A stretch of DNA of 64,000 nt from Olleya sediminilitoris (GCF_016785945.1 NZ_JAEMEF010000001.1:372001-436000); one strand, 5' to 3'; counted from the first letter of the stretch, positions 44,376 through 53,637 are shown. Numbers and translations are program-made. Notes: generated from the sequence alone by a model not told the origin.

Positions 44376-47060
44376 ATGTTTAAAAAAAATGTTTTTTTTT
44401 ACTCAATCCTGCTATTAATAGCAGGATTTTCTCTACAAGCCCAAACGATAACCTTAAAAGGAAAAGTGTTAGATAGTTTACAGCAACCCTTACATTATGC
44501 TAATTTATTAGCAGTTCCAAATGCAGAAGATGTAGAGGTTACTTTTGCTATAACCAATCAAGATGGTCATTACAAATTAAAATTACAACCTAATAAGACT
44601 TATACAATTACCACAAGCTACTTAGGCTATTTACCAAACGCAGAAGCTGTTACTTTGGATAATGACACCATTAAAAACATTGTTTTAAAAGAAAATCCAA
44701 ACCAGTTAGACGAGGTAACCATTAAATATACACCGCCAATAACAGTAAAAAAAGACACTATAATTTACCTAACAGATAAGTTTGTAACTGGTGAGGAGCG
44801 AAAACTTAAAGACGTTCTTAAAAAGCTACCAGGTGTTGATGTCGACAGAAAAGGTAATGTAACCGTAAATGGTAAAAAAGTAACCAAAGTATTAGTAGAG
44901 GACAAAACCTTTTTTACAGGTAGTAGTAAACTAGCAGTTAATAATATTCCTGCAGATGCGGTAGATAAAGTAGAAATCTTGGATAATTATAGTGAGGTTG
45001 CTATGCTTAAAGGACTGCAAGATAGTGAAGACATGGCAATGAATATTAAATTGAAAGAAGATAAAAAAAATTTTGTGTTTGGAGATCTAGAGGCTGGAGC
45101 AGGATACAGAGACCGTTATATTATCCATCCAAATGTATTTTACTATAGTCCAAAAACCAATGTCAATCTGATTGGTGATATTAATAATACAGGTTTTAAA
45201 AGCTTCACTTTTAAAGACTATTTAGAGTTTGAAGGTGGTTTTGGTAAATTACTAAATGATGCAAGCAGTTATTTTGGACTTTATAATAGCGATTTTACAC
45301 AGTTTTTAAACAATCAAGACTATAAATCTAGTACTAACCAATTTGGCGCATTAAATATTCGGCAAACCATAAATAAAGAAACAGATATAAGTGGTTATAT
45401 TATTACAAACAACGAAAAAAAACAAACAGAAACCAATACTATAAATAGCTATCAAAACATAGACATACCTTTTGCAGAACAAAGAAATACTAATAATAAC
45501 CTAAACAACTTTTTTACAATTGGTAAAATAACATTGGAGTATAATCCAACCACTAAAGAAGATTTAGCATTTAATAATTTTGTGAAATTGACAAATAATA
45601 CTAGTAATGGATTGATAACTACTCAAAGTAATAGTCTAAATAATAGTATTTATACTTTAACAGATAGTTATAATGTAAACTTGAAGCAAAATCTTACCTA
45701 CAGTCGTAAATTATCTAAAAAGCACACAGCAACTTTAGAAGCAACTTATAATTATCAAAATGATCAACCTATTACCAATTGGATAACAAATCAAGAAATC
45801 TTACAAGGTTTAATTCCACTTCAAATAGATAGCAATTATAATATTTTACATAGCAAAACAGTAAAATCAAACAATGCTAATATTATTGTTAAAGATTATT
45901 GGGTACTTAATAATTTTAATCATTTATACACTAGTTTAGGGGTTAATACAGCATTTAATAGTTTTAAAAACACAGATTTGCAACAACTTAGTAATGGCTT
46001 TATTAATGATTTTGCATCTTCAGGGTTTAATAATAATCTAGACTATAATTTTACAGATACATTTATAGGCTTGGAGTACAAATTCCAAATTGGTATTGCA
46101 ACGTTTAAACCTGCTACATACTTTCATTTTTATAATTGGCAAGTTCAAGAATTAGAAGATAAAGTAACTAAAAATAAAGCATTAGTTTTACCACAATTTA
46201 CTGGTAAAATAGAGCTTAGTAATTCTCAAAAAATAAATATTAAATATAAGTTAAACGCTAGTTTTCCAAGTATAAACAGACTAGCTAATAACTTTATTTT
46301 AAATAGTTTTAATAGTGTGTTTAAAGGTGATCAAACATTAGATAATACCTTGTATCATAATGCTAATATTAGTTATTACAAATTCAGTTTATTTAAAGGT
46401 TTAAATTATAATATTAATGCTAATTATAACAAACGCATTAAAAGTTATAAAAATGTTGTCCAGTTACAAGGTATTGAGCAATTTAGCACACCAATTTTGT
46501 TTAACCAACCAGAACAAAATGTAACTATAAATGGTCGTATTTCTAAAAAAATAAAGAAGCTAAAGTTTAATTATAACACACGTTGGAGTTATAGGGATTA
46601 TTATCAAATAATTAATCAAACTACCAATTTAAATGTCTCTAAAGGTTTAGAAAACACAATAAGTATAGAAACCTCTTTTAAAAAACATCCCAACATTAAA
46701 GTAGGGTATACCACAGAAATAAGTAATTATAAAGCAATAAGTACTACCACACAGTTTAAAAACACCAGTTTTTTTGTGGATTTAGAATATGATTTTTTAA
46801 ACGATTTTATTTTTAAGGCAGATTATAGTTTGGATACTTTTAATAATAAAAGAACAAATAATAGTAACCAATTTGATGTAGCAAACGTTAGTTTATTTTA
46901 TCAAAAAGAAGATAGTCCTTGGGGTTTTGAGATTAATGCAACCAATATTTTTAACGTTAAATTTAGACAAAACAATAGCTTTAGTGATTTTTTAATTCAG
47001 GAAAGTAAAACGTTTATATTGCCTAGAATGATACTTTTAAAATTAGCTTATAAATTGTAG
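44376..47060 (+). CDS. Outer-membrane beta-barrel protein with carboxypeptidase-regulatory-like domain
   Basis: The 894-residue protein has a signal peptide (about residues 1-21, ending LQAQ), a carboxypeptidase-D-regulatory-like domain (about 24-108, ITLKGKVLDSLQQPLHYANL) and a plug-like domain (about 120-230, RKLKDVLKKLPGVDVDRKG, NNIPADAVDKVEILDNYSE). The rest is a long barrel rich in N, T, S and alternating aromatic residues. It is of the TonB-receptor-like OMP family of Bacteroidota; I see no TonB box. It is 30 bases after the GLPGLI gene and convergent with the CapK-like gene (6 bases between). Confidence 0.85.
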   Translation: MFKKNVFFYSILLLIAGFSLQAQTITLKGKVLDSLQQPLHYANLLAVPNAEDVEVTFAITNQDGHYKLKLQPNKTYTITTSYLGYLPNAEAVTLDNDTIKNIVLKENPNQLDEVTIKYTPPITVKKDTIIYLTDKFVTGEERKLKDVLKKLPGVDVDRKGNVTVNGKKVTKVLVEDKTFFTGSSKLAVNNIPADAVDKVEILDNYSEVAMLKGLQDSEDMAMNIKLKEDKKNFVFGDLEAGAGYRDRYIIHPNVFYYSPKTNVNLIGDINNTGFKSFTFKDYLEFEGGFGKLLNDASSYFGLYNSDFTQFLNNQDYKSSTNQFGALNIRQTINKETDISGYIITNNEKKQTETNTINSYQNIDIPFAEQRNTNNNLNNFFTIGKITLEYNPTTKEDLAFNNFVKLTNNTSNGLITTQSNSLNNSIYTLTDSYNVNLKQNLTYSRKLSKKHTATLEATYNYQNDQPITNWITNQEILQGLIPLQIDSNYNILHSKTVKSNNANIIVKDYWVLNNFNHLYTSLGVNTAFNSFKNTDLQQLSNGFINDFASSGFNNNLDYNFTDTFIGLEYKFQIGIATFKPATYFHFYNWQVQELEDKVTKNKALVLPQFTGKIELSNSQKINIKYKLNASFPSINRLANNFILNSFNSVFKGDQTLDNTLYHNANISYYKFSLFKGLNYNINANYNKRIKSYKNVVQLQGIEQFSTPILFNQPEQNVTINGRISKKIKKLKFNYNTRWSYRDYYQIINQTTNLNVSKGLENTISIETSFKKHPNIKVGYTTEISNYKAISTTTQFKNTSFFVDLEYDFLNDFIFKADYSLDTFNNKRTNNSNQFDVANVSLFYQKEDSPWGFEINATNIFNVKFRQNNSFSDFLIQESKTFILPRMILLKLAYKL
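44405..44428 (+). repeat. Perfect 10-bp hairpin inside the signal-peptide codons of the barrel gene
   Basis: AATCCTGCTA pairs with TAGCAGGATT around a TTAA loop and is followed by TT, which resembles a weak terminator. It covers codons 10-18, the same position as the hairpin in the preceding gene. Confidence 0.65.
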
Positions 47061-47066
47061 TGATTA

Positions 47067-48434
47067 TTAAAACTCAGACCTAAACTGTTTTAGTTTACCA
47101 CTAATTTCACGTTCTAAAATGGCTTTATGTTCAAAAACTAAGTTTAAATTAGGTTCTAGGTATTTGTCAACAGCTGTTTGTACTGCTTTTTGCTGTGATG
47201 AGCTTAAAGCTTCGTTAGCTACATAATCTATTTTAAAGGTGTCAATTTTAGTTTGTTCAACTATAAATTCTTTAACATTAGCCTCTTTATCTATAACGGT
47301 TTTAGTCACATAGTAAAAGGTTAGTCCTGCTGCAATTTTTCCGCTTGGAAGCGAAATAAAATCACTTGTACGTCCAGTTAAAGACTCTAAAATTGGATGT
47401 TGTAATGTGCTTTTGTCGGATAGGCTCCCTAAGTCACCAAGTTCATATCTTATAAAAGGATGTGCTCGGTTATATAAATCTGTAATTACAATTTTTCCTG
47501 TTGTACCATAAGGTACAGGTTGATTGTTGTCATCTAAAATTTCAACATATAAATGGTTACTGTTAACTAACCATTGGTCTTGTTGATCTTGAAAAGCAAT
47601 CAAACCTAATTCGGCTGCACCATACTCGTTAACCACAGTGATATTAAACTGTTTTTCAAGCAGTTTTTTATCATCATCAAATAACATTTCAGAAGTTACG
47701 ATACAAACCTTCAAGGTTGGACAAACTTCTTTTAAAATAATGTTTTTTCGTTCTAAAAATTTAGCAAATTGTACAATTGCACTAGTGTAACCGTTGATAT
47801 AATCAAATTTAGTACGTTTAAATTTTTGTAATATTTTGTTTAAAGCAACATCGCTTAAATCAAATACCGAAAAACGATAACGGTTACCCAACCAGTCTTT
47901 TAAACGTTCTTTGTAATAACTTTTGGTATCTAATGGTATTCCGTAAAATCGTGCTTGTTTAGATGTGTTTAAATCTATATTAAACCAGCTGTAACGTTGC
48001 ATAAAAGTAACCCAAGTCATAGCATGCGCAAAGTTATCTTTAGCAAACTCAAAAGGTGTACCTGATGAGCCTGAAGTTTTGTGTTTGTGTACCGTTTTTA
48101 TAGTGTACTTATCAGACAAGCGGTTTGCTAAAGGTTGCTGTAAATTGCCTTTAGTAATTACAGGTATTTCTGCCCAATTAGACGTGTTAATATCTTGACA
48201 TAAAGTACTGTAAAAAGGGGTGTGTTTTAAATGAAACGCAACAATAGATTGTAGTTGTTTACTTAAGTAATTGCCATAATCGTTAGTACCAAACCCATCA
48301 ATTATTGCTTGAGTTTTTTTAGCTTCTTTTACAGGAAATCCCTTTAACCTTAAAGACCATTCAAATCGTTTCAATACTATTAATTTTTTTGTAAAATAAA
48401 GAAATAAAAAACTATTGGATTTAAAGTCAATCAA
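47067..48434 (-). CDS. PaaK/CapK-like acyl-adenylating protein
   Basis: This 455-residue member of the phenylacetate-CoA-ligase (PaaK/CapK) family has TSGSSGTPFEFAKD as the AMP-binding loop, NEYGAAELGLIAFQ and the YELGDLG motif before the C-terminal lobe. CapK-type proteins often sit near capsule or surface-glycan genes, and the locus is only 4 kb away. The ATG at 48434 gives about 20 extra residues compared with usual relatives; a TTG at 48374 (LKRFEWSLRLKGFP) is a possible true start. Substrate unknown. Confidence 0.85.
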   Translation of the reverse strand: MIDFKSNSFLFLYFTKKLIVLKRFEWSLRLKGFPVKEAKKTQAIIDGFGTNDYGNYLSKQLQSIVAFHLKHTPFYSTLCQDINTSNWAEIPVITKGNLQQPLANRLSDKYTIKTVHKHKTSGSSGTPFEFAKDNFAHAMTWVTFMQRYSWFNIDLNTSKQARFYGIPLDTKSYYKERLKDWLGNRYRFSVFDLSDVALNKILQKFKRTKFDYINGYTSAIVQFAKFLERKNIILKEVCPTLKVCIVTSEMLFDDDKKLLEKQFNITVVNEYGAAELGLIAFQDQQDQWLVNSNHLYVEILDDNNQPVPYGTTGKIVITDLYNRAHPFIRYELGDLGSLSDKSTLQHPILESLTGRTSDFISLPSGKIAAGLTFYYVTKTVIDKEANVKEFIVEQTKIDTFKIDYVANEALSSSQQKAVQTAVDKYLEPNLNLVFEHKAILEREISGKLKQFRSEF

Positions 48435-48449
48435 ATTCTTTTAAATAAT

Positions 48450-48457
48450 TATTTTTG
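48450..48457 (+). promoter_or_regulatory. -7 promoter box of purD
   Basis: TATTTTTG matches TAnnTTTG and lies 32 bases before the purD start. No TTG at the usual spacing. Confidence 0.4.
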
Positions 48458-48489
48458 TCAAAACAACAACGACACAACATTTTTACACA

Positions 48490-49761
48490 ATGAATATTTT
48501 AATTTTAGGATCAGGAGGAAGAGAACACACAATTGCATGGAAGCTTAATCAAAGCCCAAAATGTAATTCGCTTTTTGTAGCACCTGGTAACTCAGGAACT
48601 GCACAAATAGCTAAAAACGTACCAATTAGTGTTACAGATTTTAATGCCATAAAAGAAGTGGTTTTAAACAATAACATTACAATGGTAGTGGTAGGTCCTG
48701 AAGATCCTTTAGTGCAAGGTGTTCATGATTTTTTCTTAACCGATGATGCGCTTAAAAACGTGGCAGTTATTGGGCCTCAAAAAGCAGCAGCAACACTTGA
48801 AGGTAGTAAAGAGTTTGCTAAGCAATTTTTATATAAACACAATATTCCAACAGCAGCTTACCAAAGTTTTAATGCAGATACAGTTGAAGATGGTTATGCC
48901 TTTTTAGAAACCTTAAATCCTCCATTTGTTCTTAAAGCAGATGGTTTGGCAGCAGGAAAAGGTGTTGTTATTTTAGAAGATTTAGATCAGGCTAAAGCCG
49001 AATTAAAAAGCATGCTTGTAGATGCTAAGTTTGGAGACGCTAGCACTAAAGTTGTTATTGAAGAATTTTTAGACGGAATCGAGTTAAGTTGTTTTGTTCT
49101 TACTGATGGTAAAAACTATAAAATTTTACCAACTGCAAAAGATTACAAACGTATTGGTGAAGGTGATACAGGTTTAAATACAGGCGGAATGGGAGCAGTG
49201 TCTCCAGTTCCTTTTGCTAATCAAGCCTTTTTAGATAAAGTAGAAGAGCAAGTGGTTAAACCAACGATTGCTGGTTTGCAAAAAGATGATTTACCTTACA
49301 AAGGGTTTGTCTTTATTGGTTTAATTAAAGTAGGAGATGAGCCTAAGGTTATCGAATATAACGTACGCTTAGGTGACCCTGAAACAGAAGTCGTATTACC
49401 AAGACTTAAAAATGATTTAGTAGAGGTATTTGAAGCGGTTGCAAACCAAACTTTAGATCAAATAGATATTAAGGTAGATCCTAGAGCAGCGACAACTATT
49501 ATGTTGGTATCTGGCGGTTATCCTGAAGCTTACCAAAAAGGTAAAGTTATTACAGGTGTTGATGCTATTGAAGACTCGATTGTATTTCATGCAGGAGCAC
49601 AACAAAAAGACAATCAAATTGTAACTTCAGGAGGTCGTGTTATGGCTATAACTAGTTATGGTGAAACGTACCAAGAGGCCATAAAAAAATCTTACCAAAG
49701 TATAGAAAAACTACATTTTGATAAGATGAATTATAGAAAAGATATAGGTTTTGACCTATAA
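48490..49761 (+). CDS. purD: Phosphoribosylamine--glycine ligase
   Basis: The 423-residue ATP-grasp enzyme of purine synthesis joins glycine to phosphoribosylamine. It starts MNILILGSGGREHTIAWKL and has VLKADGLAAGKGVVI, GDTGLNTGGMGAVSP and EYNVRLGDPETE. Length and motifs are normal. Confidence 0.98.
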   Translation: MNILILGSGGREHTIAWKLNQSPKCNSLFVAPGNSGTAQIAKNVPISVTDFNAIKEVVLNNNITMVVVGPEDPLVQGVHDFFLTDDALKNVAVIGPQKAAATLEGSKEFAKQFLYKHNIPTAAYQSFNADTVEDGYAFLETLNPPFVLKADGLAAGKGVVILEDLDQAKAELKSMLVDAKFGDASTKVVIEEFLDGIELSCFVLTDGKNYKILPTAKDYKRIGEGDTGLNTGGMGAVSPVPFANQAFLDKVEEQVVKPTIAGLQKDDLPYKGFVFIGLIKVGDEPKVIEYNVRLGDPETEVVLPRLKNDLVEVFEAVANQTLDQIDIKVDPRAATTIMLVSGGYPEAYQKGKVITGVDAIEDSIVFHAGAQQKDNQIVTSGGRVMAITSYGETYQEAIKKSYQSIEKLHFDKMNYRKDIGFDL

Positions 49762-49764
49762 CTG

Positions 49765-49992
49765 TTATAAGTAAGAGTGAGAGCTAATGCTTTTGTCGTC
49801 GTCGTTATTTGCAGCGTAACCTTTTAACTGAATCATCCAGTATACAAAAGCTACAAAACCAATAATGATAAAAATCCAAGACATAAAGTTTGCTGCCCAC
49901 CAGTTTTCTAATTCTAATGCTTTAAGCATATCAAAAGGAGCAAATAATACATCAACAAAAAGGCTTGCTATAGCTTCAAAAAAATCTTTCAT
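49765..49992 (-). CDS. DUF6341 family small membrane protein
   Basis: The 75-residue protein has one membrane helix (about residues 38-58) between an amphipathic N-terminus (FFEAIASLFVDVLFAPFDML) and an acidic tail (NNDDDKS). By memory it matches the flavobacterial DUF6341 family, which is found beside upp and DUF6427 as here. Function unknown. It is divergent from the DUF6427 gene and has a consensus promoter (50019-50048). Confidence 0.7.
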   Translation of the reverse strand: MKDFFEAIASLFVDVLFAPFDMLKALELENWWAANFMSWIFIIIGFVAFVYWMIQLKGYAANNDDDKSISSHSYL

Positions 49993-50018
49993 AATTATAG
50001 AATAGTATATTTATAGTA

Positions 50019-50048
50019 CAAAAATACAAAAAGAGTTAATGATTACAA
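50019..50048 (-). promoter_or_regulatory. Consensus promoter of the DUF6341 gene
   Basis: On the minus strand TTG (50048-50046), a 19-base spacer and TATTTTTG (50026-50019) match the Bacteroidota pattern exactly. The -33 element lies inside the first codons of the divergent DUF6427 gene (ATG at 50039). Confidence 0.7.
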
Positions 50049-50962
50049 CTATTTTTAGCAAATCCAAACCAATTAATTTTTTAATTGTTTTTAGTATTAC
50101 ACTAATTGCTTTTGTTGTTTTGCACATTAAATACCCAAATGCAGTTAATCCAGACTTGTCTATTTGGGTTAAAATCCCAGAGTTTTTATTACTGTTTTTG
50201 TCAGTTTTAATACTTAGTTTTATAGTGTTAAAAAACTTATTGTCACAGCAAAACAACTATGAGATTTTGTTATTCGGCTTGTTTGTTTTAGCTGTTCCTC
50301 AGGTTTTTATAAGATTTAATATAGTAGTTTCTAATTTTTTTGTGCTTTTAGCTTTAAGACGCTTAATTAGTATAGGATCGCAAAAACAGGTCGTTAAAAA
50401 AATATTTGATTCAGCTTTTTTAATAGGCTTAGCTAGTCTCTTTTATTTTTGGGCAATATTGTTTTTTCCACTAATATTTATAGCCTTATTGTTGTTTTCG
50501 GTAAACGCAGTTAAATCTTATTTTGTTCCTTTTATTGGCTTATTGGCAATAATTATTTTAGCTATTTGTTATTCCATATTAATGAATAACGATTTTTTTA
50601 GTGCTTTAAATATTAATCCAGAATCAAATTTAGATTTTAGCAGCTATAATTCTTTACAATTTATAGTAGTTATAACCATGTTGTTGTCTTTTGGGATTTG
50701 GTCTTCTGTGTTTTATTTAAATGATATTAAAAAGAAAAAACGTAGCTACAGACCTTCTTATAAAATCTTGTTTTTTACCTGTATGTTTGCTTCAGCATTA
50801 GCAGTTTTAGCTCCTCAAAAAAACGGAAGCGAACTACTATTTTTGTTCGCGCCTTTAGCAGTGATTATAACAAATTATATAGAGACCATTACAGAAAAAT
50901 GGTTTAAAGAAATTTACTTAGGTTTATTGGTTATTATTCCTTTTGTACTATTAATGTTGTAG
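50039..50962 (+). CDS. DUF6427 family membrane protein
   Basis: The 307-residue protein has about eight to nine membrane segments and the N-terminal SKSKPINFLIVFSITLIAF. I recognise it as DUF6427 of Bacteroidota, with no known function; RFNIVVSNFFVLLALRRLIS is a conserved central segment. Its 3' end overlaps the 3' end of upp by 12 bases on the opposite strand. It is probably linked to envelope metabolism but nothing in the sequence shows it. Confidence 0.72.
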   Translation: MITTIFSKSKPINFLIVFSITLIAFVVLHIKYPNAVNPDLSIWVKIPEFLLLFLSVLILSFIVLKNLLSQQNNYEILLFGLFVLAVPQVFIRFNIVVSNFFVLLALRRLISIGSQKQVVKKIFDSAFLIGLASLFYFWAILFFPLIFIALLLFSVNAVKSYFVPFIGLLAIIILAICYSILMNNDFFSALNINPESNLDFSSYNSLQFIVVITMLLSFGIWSSVFYLNDIKKKKRSYRPSYKILFFTCMFASALAVLAPQKNGSELLFLFAPLAVIITNYIETITEKWFKEIYLGLLVIIPFVLLML

Positions 50963-51610
50963 TTTTTCGCCAAAAGCTAAATCACCAGCATCACCTAAAC
51001 CAGGAACAATATAGCCTTTACTATTTAAAGTTTTGTCCAAAGCAGCAATCCACAAAGTGGTGTCTTTAGGTAAGTTGTTTTCTAAAAAATCTACTCCAGC
51101 TTCAGCTCCTATAACTGCTGCAATATGTATGCTTTTTGGTGTTCCAAAAGGTTCTAAAGCTTTAAATGTAGCGACTAAAGATTGTCCTGTGGCTAGCATT
51201 GGATCTGCAAGGATTAATGTTTTTCCTGTTAAGTCAGGACATGCTAGATATTCTACTACAATTTCAAAAGATTCAGGATTATCTTTATGGTGTCTGTAAG
51301 CACTAATAAAAGCATTTTCAGACTGGTCAAAATAATTTAATAATCCATTGTGTAAAGGTACTCCAGCTCTTAGTATAGAACATAAAACGACATCATTTTT
51401 AGGTACAGTAGCTTCAATAGTAGCCAAAGGTGTTGTAATGGTTTTAGTTTCAAAATCTAGTGTTTTACTAATTTCATAACCTAAAACTTCACCAATACGT
51501 TCAATATTTCGTCTAAAACGCATACTGTCTGTTTGGACGGAAACGTCTCTAATTTCAGCAATAAATTGATTTAAAACAGAGTTTTCTTTAGATAAATTAT
51601 GAATTTGCAT
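50951..51610 (-). CDS. upp: Uracil phosphoribosyltransferase
   Basis: The 219-residue salvage enzyme makes UMP from uracil and PRPP. It has the PRPP-binding LILADPMLATGQSLV, LCSILRAGVPLHNG and the uracil-site AALDKTLNSKGYIVPGLGDAGD at the C-terminus. The 3' end overlaps that of the DUF6427 gene by 12 bases. Confidence 0.95.
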   Translation of the reverse strand: MQIHNLSKENSVLNQFIAEIRDVSVQTDSMRFRRNIERIGEVLGYEISKTLDFETKTITTPLATIEATVPKNDVVLCSILRAGVPLHNGLLNYFDQSENAFISAYRHHKDNPESFEIVVEYLACPDLTGKTLILADPMLATGQSLVATFKALEPFGTPKSIHIAAVIGAEAGVDFLENNLPKDTTLWIAALDKTLNSKGYIVPGLGDAGDLAFGEKLQH

Positions 51611-51632
51611 AGGTGTTTTGTCTTTTAAATAG

Positions 51633-51661
51633 TAAAGTTAATGTATTATTTAAAAAGCCAA
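51633..51661 (-). promoter_or_regulatory. Candidate promoter of upp
   Basis: On the minus strand TTG (51661-51659), an 18-base spacer and TAACTTTA (51640-51633) lie about 25 bases before the start. The last base of the -7 box deviates from TAnnTTTG. Confidence 0.4.
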
Positions 51662-51722
51662 AACGTCCACTAACTAAAATTCGGTTTAATTTATGTAATT
51701 TTACAGACTTAATAATTACAAG

Positions 51723-52331
51723 ATGTTTACAGATATAGCAAATAAAATATTTCAAGACGTTATTGCAACGTACCATATTACAAATACAGTAGATCAACCG
51801 TTTACTAATAAGTATGATAAAAGTACTAATTTATTAGAGCATTTATTGTACCGTAAATGTTGGATAGATACTGTACAGTGGCATTATGAGGACATTATAC
51901 GTGATCCACAAATAGATCCTGTTGCAGCATTAACTTTAAAACGCCAAATTGATGCTTCTAACCAAGATAGAACAGATATGGTGGAGTATATTGATAGCTA
52001 TTTTTTAGAAAAATATAAGGAGGTTACTCCTAAAAGTGATGCAACTATAAATACTGAAAGTCCTGCTTGGGGAATTGACAGGTTATCTATTTTAGCATTA
52101 AAAGTGTATCATATGGAAGAAGAAGCTACGCGTGCTGATGCTACTGCTGCACATAAAGCAGCTTGCCAAACTAAATTAGATATTTTACTAGAACAACGTG
52201 TAGACTTAAGTACAGCAATTGATACATTATTGTCAGATATTGAAAAAGGTGATAAGTACATGAAAGTGTACAAGCAAATGAAAATGTATAATGACGATGA
52301 GCTTAACCCAGTGTTAAGAAACCAAAAATAA
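51723..52331 (+). CDS. DUF4254 domain-containing protein
   Basis: This 202-residue soluble, mostly helical protein has TDIANKIFQDVIATYHITN at the start, and LEHLLYRKCWIDTVQWHYEDIIRDP and SPAWGIDRLSILALKVYHM, which match DUF4254 as I know it. The function is unknown; the gene typically precedes a family 9 glycosyltransferase gene, as here (33 bases). Confidence 0.85.
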   Translation: MFTDIANKIFQDVIATYHITNTVDQPFTNKYDKSTNLLEHLLYRKCWIDTVQWHYEDIIRDPQIDPVAALTLKRQIDASNQDRTDMVEYIDSYFLEKYKEVTPKSDATINTESPAWGIDRLSILALKVYHMEEEATRADATAAHKAACQTKLDILLEQRVDLSTAIDTLLSDIEKGDKYMKVYKQMKMYNDDELNPVLRNQK

Positions 52332-52364
52332 GCACAGTCTTTTGTGCTGTTATAAGGCTTTTAA

Positions 52365-53387
52365 ATGTCAAAAACATCAAAGCATATTTTAGTAATACGT
52401 CTCTCTGCAATGGGAGACGTTGCTATGACTGTACCTGTTTTACGTGCATTTACACAGCGTTTTCCTGACGTTAAATTAACGGTTTTAACCAGACCTTTTT
52501 TTGCTCCTTTTTTTAGAGATCTTAATAACGTTGAAGTGTTTGCTATAGACTTAAAAAAGAAACACAAAGGTGTTTTAGGCTTGTACAAACTATCTAAACA
52601 ATTAAAAACACTTGATATAGATGTTGTTGCAGATTTACACAATGTTTTAAGAACTAAGATTTTAAAAGTTTTTTTCTTTGGAAAAAAATTTAAACAAATA
52701 GATAAAGGTCGAAATCAAAAAAAGGCATTAGTCAATGGTAAATATTTTAAGCCTTTAAAAACAACACATCAACGTTATGCAGATGTGTTTAAAGCCTTAG
52801 GTTTTACTTTGGATTTAAGTCGTCCAACTTTTTCTAAAAAACAACCTATACCTCAAGCTGTTTTAAATTTGGTTGCTAATCAAAATACAAAACAATGGAT
52901 TGGTATTGCTCCTTTTGCACAATATGCCTCAAAAAGTTATCCTTTAGATAAAATGAAGGAGGTTGTTAAAGGTCTAAGCCAAGATCATGTTGTGTTTTTA
53001 TTTGGTGGTAAAGCAGATCAAAAGCAATTAAATACATTAGTAATTAATAATCAAGTTTTTAATATTGCAGGTCAGTACAACTTAAATCAAGAATTGGATT
53101 TAATATCTAATTTAGATGTTATGGTTAGTATGGATTCTGGTAATGCACATTTAGCAGCAATGCTTGGTGTTAAAGTGGTTACTATTTGGGGTGTTACGCA
53201 TCCTTATGCTGGTTTTGGTGCTTTTAACCAACTGGAAATAAATAATTTGATTCCAGATAAAACCTTGTATCCTAAATTACCAACGTCTATTTATGGTAAT
53301 AAATATCCTGAAGACTATAAAAATATTGCTGGTACAATACAGTCTGATCAGATTGTAAACCGAGTATTAGCTGTATTAAAAACATAA
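52365..53387 (+). CDS. Glycosyltransferase family 9 (heptosyltransferase-like)
   Basis: The 340-residue GT-B protein has ILVIRLSAMGDVAMTVPVL at the start, VVADLHNVLRTKILK in the first domain and SMDSGNAHLAAMLGVKVV in the donor site, all typical of GT9 enzymes of the LPS core. It probably adds a core heptose or similar sugar. It ends directly at the hairpin at 53389-53416. Confidence 0.9.
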   Translation: MSKTSKHILVIRLSAMGDVAMTVPVLRAFTQRFPDVKLTVLTRPFFAPFFRDLNNVEVFAIDLKKKHKGVLGLYKLSKQLKTLDIDVVADLHNVLRTKILKVFFFGKKFKQIDKGRNQKKALVNGKYFKPLKTTHQRYADVFKALGFTLDLSRPTFSKKQPIPQAVLNLVANQNTKQWIGIAPFAQYASKSYPLDKMKEVVKGLSQDHVVFLFGGKADQKQLNTLVINNQVFNIAGQYNLNQELDLISNLDVMVSMDSGNAHLAAMLGVKVVTIWGVTHPYAGFGAFNQLEINNLIPDKTLYPKLPTSIYGNKYPEDYKNIAGTIQSDQIVNRVLAVLKT

Positions 53388-53481
53388 AAAAAGCCCTAAT
53401 TAATATTAAGGCTTTTGATTATAGACGACTAATATAAAATTAATATTATCCCTTAAACTAACAAATTCTAGTGTTATAATC
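53386..53481 (-). ncRNA. Candidate small RNA gene, copy B
   Basis: On the minus strand a -7 box TACCTTTG (53494-53487) would start a transcript near 53481 that ends at a hairpin (GCC/GGC stem with A-T extension) followed by seven T (53392-53386). The ~95-base product shares a core (about 53431-53482) with copy A with only two differences in about 53 bases. Two small stems in the core can form in both copies, and one of the substitutions keeps pairing by G-U. The frame is not conserved between the copies, so it is not coding. The hairpin may also end the GT9 gene on the plus strand. Confidence 0.5.
53389..53416. terminator. Terminator of small RNA copy B, possibly bidirectional
   Basis: AAAAGCC (53389-53395) pairs with GGCTTTT (53410-53416). 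T-tract of seven on the minus strand, and of four on the plus strand. The GT9 stop codon is one base upstream. Confidence 0.65.
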
Positions 53482-53486
53482 TGTTA

Positions 53487-53494
53487 CAAAGGTA
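53487..53494 (-). promoter_or_regulatory. -7 promoter box of small RNA copy B
   Basis: Minus strand TACCTTTG, a full TAnnTTTG match, four bases from the shared core, exactly as in copy A. No TTG at -33. Confidence 0.5.
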
Positions 53495-53531
53495 GAGCTT
53501 AGGTTTGCTGTTTTATTTTTTTTAGTTTGTT

Positions 53532-53567
53532 GAATCAAAAGATTCGATAAAAAGCTTTTTTTATCGA
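53532..53567. repeat. Two adjacent hairpins between the small RNA copies
   Basis: GAATC-AAAA-GATTC (53532-53545) overlaps by two bases with TCGATAAAAA-GCTT-TTTTTATCGA (53544-53567, 10-bp perfect stem). The remainder of the 53495-53637 spacer shows nothing else. Confidence 0.45.
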
Positions 53568-53637
53568 TTAACTAATTTTTACTTGATGTTTTATATTTAA
53601 ATACAGTAATAATTTAGCAATAGTAATTATTAAGCAT

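Noticed and set aside
52361-52642. 93-codon minus-strand frame
   Set aside because: Antisense to the GT9 gene, which has all family motifs.
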